Shown here: one piece after another, positions 45,201 to 52,716 of the stretch
Position numbering within the stretch: the stretch's first letter is position 1
Layout of the letters: each line of letters starts with the position of its first letter
NCBI GenBank assembly: GCA_017449675.1
Contig: JAFTFG010000007.1
Coordinates: forward strand, 23,554-87,553
Length of the DNA stretch: 64,000 bases
Direction: 5' to 3'
DNA from: Prevotella sp.
GTDB lineage: Bacteria; Bacteroidota; Bacteroidia; Bacteroidales; Bacteroidaceae
The notes under the pieces: generated by a model
Databases searched by the model: none
What the model was told of the DNA's origin: nothing
The model's input: only the letters and a program-made list of their open reading frames with translations
Made by a program: the position numbers and the translations under genes

Positions 45201-46742
45201 AACGATCCACGTGCTGCCTCTTTGTTTGAGGTCACTTCCAATAAGGACGTTACGATTGATCTGGCAGCGGCCGTTACCTCTAATATTACTACCAGTGGTG
45301 CCGCAGGTGCAGTCACTTACGAGTCTTCTGACGAGACGGTAGTCTCAGTCAGCGCAGAGGGTGTGATGACTGGTAAGAAGGCCGGTACAGCCGTTGTTAC
45401 TGTCAAAGATGCCGGTAATGACAGTTATCTTCCTAAGTCTGTTGATATCAATGTTACTGTATTGGCTGTTCCCACTTCCGACCCTGTCACATGGGCTGTT
45501 AGTGAATCCTCCACGTTGAAGAGCGGAACATCTATATCTAATGGTGGCACAGCCATATTCATCAGTACCGACGGCTCTGCCTCAGAACTGCAATATATCG
45601 GTGGCTCTAACTGTAAGATTGAGGTGAGCAAGGGCGTAGGTACCTTCAAGATGGGTGGTGCTACACAATATTCTAGTAATGTACTCAGCACTCGCTACTT
45701 TGTCTTGCCGGCCTTGTCCGGATCGGGTACACTGAGTGTGACCTACGGATCCAGCAACCAGAGCAATCTGACCATCAAGAAGACGACAGGAAAGAATGAT
45801 GAGGCACTGGCTACTATTACCAAGACGGCGACAAGTGTGGAACTGACCGACCTGGATAATACAGTGCTTTATATCTCCGCAGCAAGCAAGGCTTATCTCA
45901 GTGCTATCTCTTGGACTCCCAGTGCTCCTGATGCTCGTGCAGCCTCCACATTCGCACTGACTTCAACAAACACGGTACAGGTGGACGTAGATGCTACAAG
46001 TGCCATTACCTATACGAATGCCGCAGGTGCTGTGACCTTTGAGTCGGATAACACTTCTGTAGCCACGGTGGATGCAGAAGGTGTGATCAAAGGTGTTGCC
46101 GCAGGAACTGCTACGATTACGGTGAAGGATGCCGGTTCTGCTGAGGTGAAGGGTGCCACGCTCACCATCGTAGTCACTGTAGGCTCTGGTTCCACACCGG
46201 GAACGGAAGTCGTTATCTATGACTTTAACAGTGGAGTAGGTACGACAACGGCAGGGACAGGGGATGCTGCTCCGGCTGCCTATACTGCCCCCACATCATT
46301 TAAACTTGGTGCTAATGCACAGTATATTGTCATCAAACCCAAGGATGGAGAGGTCTTTAAGAGTGGTGATAAAGTGTCGATCGTAGGACAGGTGGGAGGC
46401 GATAATAAGACCGTTGGACTCTGCCTCTGCCCCACAGCAGTACGTTCTACCGATTTCGGGGTCTATGCAAGTTCCAGTTCTGCCAAGAATACAGATACGG
46501 AAGTCTCTGGTACGTTGACACTGACAACTGATGCAACGGAACTCTATCTTTTCAGATATGACACTTCGGCAACAACGATCAAGAGCCTGAAGATTACCCG
46601 TTCGTCATCTACAGGGATTCAGCATATTGATATTCCCAAGGAGTTCAATGGGGCTGTCTATGACCTGATGGGCCGTAAGGTACAGACTCCGAAGAAAGGA
46701 CAGGTCTATATCATCAATGGGCGTAAGGTTCTCTTTAAGTGA
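42249..46742 (+). CDS. Secreted multidomain pectate lyase (PL1-type)
   Basis: A 1497-residue protein with a signal peptide (about residues 1-20). After a short Ig-like region the PL1 parallel beta-helix spans about residues 120-450, with DGTVDIKGKSSHITVSYN and the catalytic-region motif HHNWFDHSDSRHPRIR. It is followed by a discoidin-like stretch (about 600-730), then several Big2-type immunoglobulin-like repeats (each ending in a G-x-A-x-I/V-T-V-x-D signature), a further beta domain, and a tail VYDLMGRKVQTPKKGQVYIINGRKVLFK. That tail resembles the C-terminal signal of type IX-secreted Prevotella proteins. It cleaves polygalacturonate by beta-elimination. Secretion by type IX is inferred. Confidence 0.9.
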   Translation: MKKLLLFCWMVMLCAVSSQAAITITEQGGWFEAGYVTWTGDNQDYTVYIRPEGGSYTAIDKELVRKYADYYRADMVGLKAGNYQFKIEGKSNHDVVESDVFYATPHDRSGFAHVGMPGGIGAYKNDGTLKDNARVIYVTANTAKTVKCNVSDGKTDTEYTGLQAIIAAFEKGKETRPLAIRIVGTVKKADCDSFGSSAEGIQVKGKSGSVDMNITIEGIGNDATTHGFGFLIRNACSIELRNFANMICMDDCVSLDTDNHHVWVHNMDFFYGGTGGDSDQAKGDGTVDIKGKSSHITVSYNHFYDSGKCSLGGMKSETEACWMTYHHNWFDHSDSRHPRIRTAFYHCYNNYYDGNSKYGVGVTCGGSSFVEANYFRNCKYPMLISKQGTDAEGSGTFSGENGGVNKAYNNVIINPRKVQYYDGSQTDGKWDAVLVDNRDDEVTAKAFTGGTSYNSAADVAARTTYIENKMDNPEDIPEIVRGTLGAGRLQHGDFKWVFNNSLQDENYDVIGELKTALVNYESTVISFADGTALSSRTPATSTVDGGDGKGIDQETNDAYVPSWAGGGGSIASGKQVIGEDGQYFWFNAANATQVNTYLTDGGENGVSTISTTGEFKPSREITNSKVGSCSDYIGSILIPSKGHLTLYNAAGISSAAFYVSSGGEQTWQISVSTDGNSFTNMGSAISGKTAEHPTAAFTDAAGTYKYVRITNTNSSARDVQGIKVYVPLGASDLTALTTSTIEINESQTYTLTKGTDYSTSCTGAITYKSSSTKVATIDENGKITPLSQGKTTITLTQANDELLNGGTLTFKVEVTDNRAASDLTLATEAEVTVNKGNTLQISATCSNALTYTSGAPSIATVSNTGLITAVAFGTATITVSDPGSATHRPGQKTIVVTVPDNRAVSALAVTPDEITVNRNATTDISTTVSNAKGAVSYRSTDEEIATVNAAGVVTGILSGEAVIVVSDQGDDTTKPGTVNVTVKVNDPRAASLFEVTSNKDVTIDLAAAVTSNITTSGAAGAVTYESSDETVVSVSAEGVMTGKKAGTAVVTVKDAGNDSYLPKSVDINVTVLAVPTSDPVTWAVSESSTLKSGTSISNGGTAIFISTDGSASELQYIGGSNCKIEVSKGVGTFKMGGATQYSSNVLSTRYFVLPALSGSGTLSVTYGSSNQSNLTIKKTTGKNDEALATITKTATSVELTDLDNTVLYISAASKAYLSAISWTPSAPDARAASTFALTSTNTVQVDVDATSAITYTNAAGAVTFESDNTSVATVDAEGVIKGVAAGTATITVKDAGSAEVKGATLTIVVTVGSGSTPGTEVVIYDFNSGVGTTTAGTGDAAPAAYTAPTSFKLGANAQYIVIKPKDGEVFKSGDKVSIVGQVGGDNKTVGLCLCPTAVRSTDFGVYASSSSAKNTDTEVSGTLTLTTDATELYLFRYDTSATTIKSLKITRSSSTGIQHIDIPKEFNGAVYDLMGRKVQTPKKGQVYIINGRKVLFK

Positions 46743-46753
46743 TAGAACCCCAG

Positions 46754-46769
46754 TGCAAACGTTTACGGA
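46754..46769 (+). promoter_or_regulatory. LacI-type operator copy behind the pectate lyase gene
   Basis: TGCAAACGTTTACGGA, 11 bp after the pectate lyase stop. Its reverse complement shares 15 consecutive bases with the operator in the lacI promoter (22686-22700). It lies about 58 bp upstream of the -7 element at 46812-46819. Confidence 0.6.
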
Positions 46770-46825
46770 GAATATTTCGTGGAAAAGTGAGTGTAAATAG
46801 AATGTTTTTCGTACTTTTGCAAACA

Positions 46826-46936
46826 GAAAAGTGTTTTAGACATTATTTGAATAAAAAATATTACGCTGAAAGACTTTACAACTACTAATTCAAATCAGCA
46901 TACGGGCGGGATGTGAATCCCGCCCGTACTGTTTTT
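46826..46936 (+). ncRNA. Candidate small RNA (about 110 nt) or 3'UTR-derived RNA
   Basis: A TACTTTTG -7 element at 46812-46819 predicts a start near 46826, and a strong terminator ends at 46936. The approximately 110 nt between hold no open reading frame of note. The -33 element is missing, so this could equally be the 3'UTR of the pectate lyase mRNA. No known RNA family is recognised. Between the terminator and the promoter at 47024 the sequence is AT-rich with nothing further seen. Confidence 0.4.
46901..46936 (+). terminator. Strong intrinsic terminator
   Basis: A 12-bp perfect GC-rich stem (46901-46912 with 46917-46928), loop GTGA, then CTGTTTTT. It ends the pectate lyase transcript and/or the candidate small RNA. 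Confidence 0.9.
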
Positions 46937-47023
46937 ATAGATGTTGTTTGTTAATAAATGCAAAGCAATGTTATAAAAATATTTAAATTGGTCAGAATAA
47001 AGGGAGGAAGACTAATAAATTGC

Positions 47024-47031
47024 TATCTTTG
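47024..47031 (+). promoter_or_regulatory. -7 element for the FHA-kinase operon
   Basis: TATCTTTG, 40 bp before the first ATG (47072). It is the only promoter match found upstream of the run 47072-55808. No -33 match. Confidence 0.5.
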
Positions 47032-47071
47032 TGGAAAGATATAGATTAAAGAGTAACCAAAACTGATAAAT

Positions 47072-47776
47072 ATGAAACAAGACGAAACTTTTGTAAAGGG
47101 TGGTAACAACAATCCTTACGCACGTTCCAATGGTGGTCAACGTACAGGTAGTGAGACTTATATCCCAGGTATGAATGACTATACGCCAGGAAGTGCTCCG
47201 GTAGCAGGGCCTGCTATGCAGAAGAAACCCAACACCCCGGTGGTAGGTTTCTTGTATTCCATCTCTCGTAAGGGTATTGGTGAGTATTGGCCCCTCCATC
47301 TAGGTACCAATACTATCGGTAGGGCAGATGATAACGATATCTGCCTGAAGGAAATGTCTGTATCAGGCAAACACGCAACCCTGAGTATTAAGCAGATGAA
47401 GAGTACACACAAACTGATTGCCAGTATCCGTGATACGGGCTCCAAGACGGGTATGTATCTGAATGACGAGGAATTGGACTATGAGAATCATTCCTGTAAG
47501 TCAAACGATATTATTACTATCGGTGCTAACTACAAGTTGTTGCTACTCCTGATTGATGCGGAGGAATACGGTCTTACAGTTGCTGAAGGTTTTGTTGAGG
47601 ATAAGGAAGTAGGTAATGACTTCCCTTATCAGACACAGGGGCAGGGTGGCTATATTGATGATGCGACACAGAGCAAGTTCCGTCCTTATAGTTCAGACAA
47701 CCGTAATGTGGACACAGGTACGGTGGATCTGAGTGGTCCCAGCTTTGATGAGCCTGGCGGAACAGAATTGATGTAA
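47072..47776 (+). CDS. Soluble FHA-domain protein
   Basis: A 234-residue cytoplasmic protein. A polar N-terminal stretch of 50 residues is followed by an FHA domain: Gly-Arg at 83-84 (TIGRADDNDI), S-x-K-H at 98-101, and SKTGMYLN at 124-131 in the place of the usual N-G-T-x-V-N. FHA domains bind phosphothreonine peptides. The Thr/Ser-rich N-terminal and C-terminal tails (VDTGTVDLSGP) could be phosphorylation targets. First gene of the seven-gene operon; the kinase gene starts 21 bp after it. Confidence 0.85.
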   Translation: MKQDETFVKGGNNNPYARSNGGQRTGSETYIPGMNDYTPGSAPVAGPAMQKKPNTPVVGFLYSISRKGIGEYWPLHLGTNTIGRADDNDICLKEMSVSGKHATLSIKQMKSTHKLIASIRDTGSKTGMYLNDEELDYENHSCKSNDIITIGANYKLLLLLIDAEEYGLTVAEGFVEDKEVGNDFPYQTQGQGGYIDDATQSKFRPYSSDNRNVDTGTVDLSGPSFDEPGGTELM

Positions 47777-47797
47777 TACCAGTAGAAAATCATAACG

Positions 47798-49423
47798 ATG
47801 CCTTTAATATATATACAAGGAGAGGAAGAAAAAAGGAAACGCATACACTATGAGGTTGATCCGGAACTACCTTCATTGGGAGAAGGTGGTATGGGACAAG
47901 TACTGAAAGGTGTCAGAGTTGATGAGACGAGTGGTGTCCGTATGGATGTGGCTATCAAGTTCTTGTTTGAGGACTTACCTGCACATGCTATTGAACGGGC
48001 TCGCCGTGAGGCCTCTATCCAGATACACAATGAGAATCTGGTGGAGATGTTCGGCTTCATTGAAGTTGTGGAGAACCCTGAGAGTTCTCGTCCGGTCAAG
48101 CGCTACCATGTGGTCAGTGAACTCTTACAGGGTGTGATGCTCTTCGACTTGCTGAATGGTAAGACGACGGATAAGAACGGTCATGAGATTCCGTTCGCTC
48201 AGGAACTATATACGAAATACCAGAATGATCGTTTCGGCTTTGCCGTCTTCATCGTGAAGAATATCCTGTCCGGTCTGATGGCCTTGCATGACAAGGGCTA
48301 TATCCATCGTGACCTGGATCCGAGTAATATTATGATTACAACGGACCGTAAGGTGAAGATTATTGACTTTGGTATCGCCAAGCAGTTGGAAAACCTGAAT
48401 ACACAGGATCAACAACTGACGAGTACCGGACAGTTTATCGGAAAGGCAGCCTATGCCGCTCCGGAACTGGTGTTGGGTGACGTACATAATCAGGACAAGA
48501 CGACGGATATCTATGCGGTGGGCATTATGCTCTTCCAGTTTATCACGGGTAGCATGCCTTTCGAGGGGACCATGGCGGAACTGATCAAGAAACAGTTGAA
48601 CGAGAAGATTCCTCTCAAACTGATTCCCTATAAAGCCGTACGGAATATCGTAGCCAAGGCGACAGCCAAGAAACAGGCAGACCGCTATCAGTCGGCTACG
48701 GAGATGCGCGTTGATCTGGAACATCTGTCGAAGAATGATGCAGTACCTTCTGCCACCAGTGCAGGACAGATGGTGGCCGGTATCACTGACGTGAAAGGAA
48801 ATAAGAATAAACTTATCGGTATTGTTGCTGCTGTCGTTGTTGTGGTAGGTGCTGTCATCGGTGTTGCCACGATGGGCTCTGGTTCTTCGGAAGAGTCTCA
48901 GCCGGAAGCGACACAGGTTACTGCGCAGCAAACGCCGACTCCTCAGCAGGATATTAGTACGTTGGTGGCTGATGCCATGAACCAGATGGACAATCCTTCA
49001 ACTGTCAAGGAGGGTGTTAAGCAGTTGACAGAGGTGGTGACCAGAAACGGTGACAACAAGGACGTTGCTGACGGTATGGCCTTATTGGCTGCCCTGACGC
49101 AACCAGAGGATGTCACCTATTGTTCCGATGAGATCAAGGCACTGAGGACTGCTACGGCTGACTATATCACGAGGGATGCGGGCAAGGCACATGCCTATGC
49201 GGAACAAGCCGTCAAGTGTAACCCTGAGAGTTATAAGGCGATATTTGAATTGGCTACAGACTATCTGGCTGGTGAGCCTCGTATGAATAAGGAGCAGAAC
49301 CTGCAGAAGGCATTGGAACTGTTTACGAAAGGACAGAAATATGCTACTGCCAAAGACGACAAAGAGTATATCGCCCTCTTTAATACTCGTCTGGATCAAG
49401 TGAATGGTCTGTTGGCTCAATAA
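47798..49423 (+). CDS. Transmembrane Ser/Thr protein kinase with C-terminal repeat domain
   Basis: A 541-residue protein. The kinase domain (about residues 20-310) has a glycine loop GEGGMGQV (28-35), Lys54 in VAIK, catalytic loop HRDLDPSN (170-177), DFG at 190-192 and the APE-like AAPEL. The catalytic-loop Lys of the usual HRDLKPxN is Asp174. A membrane helix follows (about 339-359), then a Gln/Pro linker and helical, TPR-like repeats outside the membrane (about 385-541). It should phosphorylate FHA-binding partners in the operon. The loop substitution is unusual and its effect is unknown. Confidence 0.9.
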   Translation: MPLIYIQGEEEKRKRIHYEVDPELPSLGEGGMGQVLKGVRVDETSGVRMDVAIKFLFEDLPAHAIERARREASIQIHNENLVEMFGFIEVVENPESSRPVKRYHVVSELLQGVMLFDLLNGKTTDKNGHEIPFAQELYTKYQNDRFGFAVFIVKNILSGLMALHDKGYIHRDLDPSNIMITTDRKVKIIDFGIAKQLENLNTQDQQLTSTGQFIGKAAYAAPELVLGDVHNQDKTTDIYAVGIMLFQFITGSMPFEGTMAELIKKQLNEKIPLKLIPYKAVRNIVAKATAKKQADRYQSATEMRVDLEHLSKNDAVPSATSAGQMVAGITDVKGNKNKLIGIVAAVVVVVGAVIGVATMGSGSSEESQPEATQVTAQQTPTPQQDISTLVADAMNQMDNPSTVKEGVKQLTEVVTRNGDNKDVADGMALLAALTQPEDVTYCSDEIKALRTATADYITRDAGKAHAYAEQAVKCNPESYKAIFELATDYLAGEPRMNKEQNLQKALELFTKGQKYATAKDDKEYIALFNTRLDQVNGLLAQ

Positions 49424-49444
49424 ACAAGGAAAGAGGAAAACGAC

Positions 49445-50395
49445 ATGCCTGGACAGGTAACAAAGAAAGGGAATATAATCTATCTGAATGCCTATGGACA
49501 ATGGTATCAGTATGATGAGACGAGAGCCCCTCTGGGTGCTGGCGCTATGGGTGTCGTATATGTCGGGAAAAACTGTCAGACGAACGAGCCGGTGGCAGTG
49601 AAAAGAGTCGTCGACCGTTATGCCAATAATCCTGAGATACGCAGAAGAGCCCATCAAGAGGCTGATTTGATGTTCAGTCATCCCAATCTGGTGGAGATGC
49701 TGGGTTGTTGTGAGGTGGCTCCCGGTCAGGGACCGATCTTTATTATCAGCCGCTACGTGAAGGGCGAGAACATCGATAAGTTCATCAATGCCCATGTACG
49801 TTCTCTTCCTAATGCCGAACATCGCATTTGTGAACTGTTTCTCCCTGTGCTTGACGCATTGGCCTATATCCATACGAAAGGAATTATCCATATGGATATC
49901 AAACCGTCGAATATCATGATGGAGCAGGGACGGAATGTGAGATTGATGGACCTGGGTATTGCTGATGTGTCAGATACGGTTAACAGTTCTACATCGGGTA
50001 TGATGGGAACTCCTAAATACGCGGCTCCTGAGCAGTTCTCTGATATTGAGCATAAACCGCAACTGACTTCCGCAACGGATATCTATGAGGCAGGAATCAC
50101 CCTGTTTGAACTGATTACCAAGCAGAATCCCTTCTCAGCGACAACAGTGGCTGAGTCAAAGGCACTGCACCATGGAATGGTACTCCCTAAAGTATCTGGA
50201 ATCTCTGACTCTGTCTTTGAGGTGACACGCAAGGCGACAGCGATTCATCCGGACGACCGCTATCAGAGTGCGAATGCGATGAAAGCGGCCTTGAAGGATG
50301 CACTGCCCCCTCGTAATTATTCTAAATTCGACAGGTTCATCAAGAAGGTGCAAGATAGTGGAGTTCCTGTCATAGGAGAGTTTTTTAAGAAATAA
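49445..50395 (+). CDS. Soluble Ser/Thr protein kinase
   Basis: A 316-residue kinase with no membrane segment. Glycine loop GAGAMGVV (31-38), Lys53 in VAVK, catalytic loop HMDIKPSN (149-156) and DLG at 169-171 instead of DFG. The Arg of the HRD motif is Met, so it is a non-RD kinase, unlike its neighbour. AAPEQF follows. The short C-terminal tail is basic. It lies between the transmembrane kinase and the PP2C gene (6-bp gap), so the two kinases and the phosphatase are made together. Confidence 0.92.
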   Translation: MPGQVTKKGNIIYLNAYGQWYQYDETRAPLGAGAMGVVYVGKNCQTNEPVAVKRVVDRYANNPEIRRRAHQEADLMFSHPNLVEMLGCCEVAPGQGPIFIISRYVKGENIDKFINAHVRSLPNAEHRICELFLPVLDALAYIHTKGIIHMDIKPSNIMMEQGRNVRLMDLGIADVSDTVNSSTSGMMGTPKYAAPEQFSDIEHKPQLTSATDIYEAGITLFELITKQNPFSATTVAESKALHHGMVLPKVSGISDSVFEVTRKATAIHPDDRYQSANAMKAALKDALPPRNYSKFDRFIKKVQDSGVPVIGEFFKK

Positions 50396-50401
50396 GACAA
50401 T

Positions 50402-51802
50402 ATGAACGCAATAAAGACATCTTTGCCTTTTGCAGGCTATTGGGATACTCGACAGGGAGGCCGTCCGGAGAATCAGGATTCCTGTGGCTTCCTGGATACT
50501 GACAAGGGCCTGATTGCCGTAGTCTGCGATGGTATGGGAGGAGGCCCCGGCGGACAATTGGCTTCTACGATAGCCGTACAGAAAATCGTGGAGTATGTAG
50601 TGGGGGCACCCCAAGAGATGCCTCGTACGGAGATGGTTGCCAATGCCATAGAATATGCTCATCAGGCTATTCTTTCCAAAACGGTTGAGGTCCCGGCCTT
50701 GCGAGGCATGGGCTCAACTGCTACAGTAGTGCTTATCAACGAACAGTCGGCAGTCTTGGCACATGTGGGTGACAGTCGTATCTACCAGTTCCGTCGCGGA
50801 AGGAAAATATTTCGTACGGCCGACCATTCAATGGTGGGTGAACTGGTGCGCAATGGTACACTGACTGAGGAACAGGCAAGACTGTCTTCACAGTCGAATA
50901 TCATCTCCAAGGCTTTGGGGAGTAAGTTGACAAATCTGGCGGAGGTCACGGAACGTCCCTATGAGAAGGGTGACCGTTTCATGCTTTGTACGGATGGTAT
51001 CTGGGGGGCTATGCCTGAACCGGAACTCATAAAACTGGTGGCTAAGACCTCCTCATTATCAGGTGCCGTCGATGCCGCTGTGTTAGACGTGGATGAGATT
51101 GGTCGCAACAATGGCAATAATCATGATAATCTGACGATTGCCTTATTAGAAACGAAACAAGATTCAAAATTGAAAGAGAAAATGAGTAAGAAGACATTAC
51201 GGTTATTGATAGGACTGGCAGTCATCTGTCTGCTGAGTCTGATTTTGAATTTTGCTCTTATCTTCCAGAGCAAGCCAAACAAGCATGATGCCGAGAAAGA
51301 GGAGATGGTGAAGGAACTGGAGACGAGAGGGCAACGCATTAGAACTCTTGAAGACAGTATCAATGTCCTGTTGGGGGATGTCGCCAATACAAAGCAGGAA
51401 GTGGCTAATGCGACTTTGCAGGTTGCCAAGGAGAAGGAGAGTGCGGCAGAAAAAGCGAAGACAGAGGCAGAACAGAAAGCGAAAGAGGCTCAGGCTGCCG
51501 CTGATAAGGCACAAGCAGCCGCCGACCAGGCCCAGGCCGCTGCTGATGCTGTCAAAAAATCACGTAACGGTATTATTGCCCAACTCTCCAAGATCAAAGA
51601 CATGCAGGAGAACCCCCAACGTCAGCAACTGCGTAAGACGGTGGCAGAACAGTTGAAGACCCTTGCCGACAAGGATTCCAAGAACAAGGCTACCTACGAC
51701 TATGTGAGAGCAAGGTTGGCAGATAAGATTGCAACGGACAATCCTGCCAATAGTAAAAGCCACTATAATATTTTAATCGGAAAACTACAATCTATTAAAT
51801 AG
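50402..51802 (+). CDS. Membrane-anchored PP2C-type phosphatase with coiled coil
   Basis: A 466-residue protein. The PP2C domain (about 1-250) has all metal motifs: NQD (Asp26), DGMGGG (Asp43), GSTATVV, HVGDSRIY, DGIW (Asp198) and HDNLT (Asp242). A membrane helix follows at about 266-288, then a coiled coil of about 100 residues rich in Ala, Glu, Lys and Gln (297-395) and a short C-terminal helical region. It would remove phosphate from targets of the two kinases. The coiled coil lies on the outer side of the membrane and may serve as a sensor or scaffold. Confidence 0.93.
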   Translation: MNAIKTSLPFAGYWDTRQGGRPENQDSCGFLDTDKGLIAVVCDGMGGGPGGQLASTIAVQKIVEYVVGAPQEMPRTEMVANAIEYAHQAILSKTVEVPALRGMGSTATVVLINEQSAVLAHVGDSRIYQFRRGRKIFRTADHSMVGELVRNGTLTEEQARLSSQSNIISKALGSKLTNLAEVTERPYEKGDRFMLCTDGIWGAMPEPELIKLVAKTSSLSGAVDAAVLDVDEIGRNNGNNHDNLTIALLETKQDSKLKEKMSKKTLRLLIGLAVICLLSLILNFALIFQSKPNKHDAEKEEMVKELETRGQRIRTLEDSINVLLGDVANTKQEVANATLQVAKEKESAAEKAKTEAEQKAKEAQAAADKAQAAADQAQAAADAVKKSRNGIIAQLSKIKDMQENPQRQQLRKTVAEQLKTLADKDSKNKATYDYVRARLADKIATDNPANSKSHYNILIGKLQSIK

Positions 51803-51811
51803 CGGTAGCCT

Positions 51812-52684
51812 ATGAAGACGATAACGATTGGTAGAGGAGAGGGCTGTCATATTCTCATCGATGATGAGATGATGAGCCGTCGTCATGCTATTATCAAGAT
51901 TCCTACCTTCGGGCGGATGGAGATTGTTGATATGAGCAAGAATGGTACTTTTGTCAATGGAGTCCGTCTGCGTCCTAACGTTCCATTTCCTGTAACTCGC
52001 AAGGATGTTGTTAATTTTGCGGATGTGCAACAGTTGGACTGGTCAAAGATCCCTGATCCCTTGAAATATTATAAATTAGGTGCACTGATTGCTGCTGGAC
52101 TTATTGTCCTCTTGTTGCTCATCGCTCTCGTAAAAGGCTGTGTCAGCAGTTCTTCGGAACCTTCCAGTCAATCTGCGACCGAACAAGTGAGAAAATCAAT
52201 GCAGCCTATAGAACAACAGGAAGGACCTCTGACGGGAAGTGACCAGGAGGGTGGTCAGGATGCTACGTCTACGGAGAATGCGGAAGAAGAGTCATCAGAT
52301 CCTATTAAGAACTTCTATCAGTCTGTTCATACCAACAAAGAGCAGATAGAGGCTGCGGAACGGGCTCGTCAGCAAAAAGCGAAAGACGCTCAGAAGGCGA
52401 AGGATGCTCAGAAGGCTGAGGAAAATGCGAAACCCAAGGAGCCCCAGAAACCTCAGGAGACTGCCAAGCCTCAAGAGACGAAGAAACCTCAGGAGACTGC
52501 CAAGCCTCAAGAGACGAAGAAACCTCAAGAGACTGCCAAGCCTCAGGAGACAAAGAAACCTCAAGAGACAGCCAAGTCCCCAACGACTAAGAAACCTCAA
52601 CAGAGCCAGATGTCCCAAGGGGTACAGTCTCCACAGACCACTCAGAAACCTACACAAGCAGGGGTATCAGCGGCAAAGAAATAG
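51812..52684 (+). CDS. Membrane FHA-domain protein with repetitive tail
   Basis: A 290-residue protein. An N-terminal FHA domain (Gly-Arg at 7-8, SRRH at 22-25, SKNGTFVNG at 42-50) is followed by a membrane helix (about 89-108), an acidic linker, and a tail containing a 12-residue tandem repeat of Lys-Pro-Gln-Glu-Thr words (about residues 205-260). The repeat is visible in DNA as near-identical 36-bp units around 52455-52575. The tail should cross the periplasm, perhaps reaching the cell wall. It lies 9 bp after the phosphatase gene. Confidence 0.88.
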   Translation: MKTITIGRGEGCHILIDDEMMSRRHAIIKIPTFGRMEIVDMSKNGTFVNGVRLRPNVPFPVTRKDVVNFADVQQLDWSKIPDPLKYYKLGALIAAGLIVLLLLIALVKGCVSSSSEPSSQSATEQVRKSMQPIEQQEGPLTGSDQEGGQDATSTENAEEESSDPIKNFYQSVHTNKEQIEAAERARQQKAKDAQKAKDAQKAEENAKPKEPQKPQETAKPQETKKPQETAKPQETKKPQETAKPQETKKPQETAKSPTTKKPQQSQMSQGVQSPQTTQKPTQAGVSAAKK

Positions 52685-52716
52685 AATACATATCATCATT
52701 AAAAACCAATAAAACT

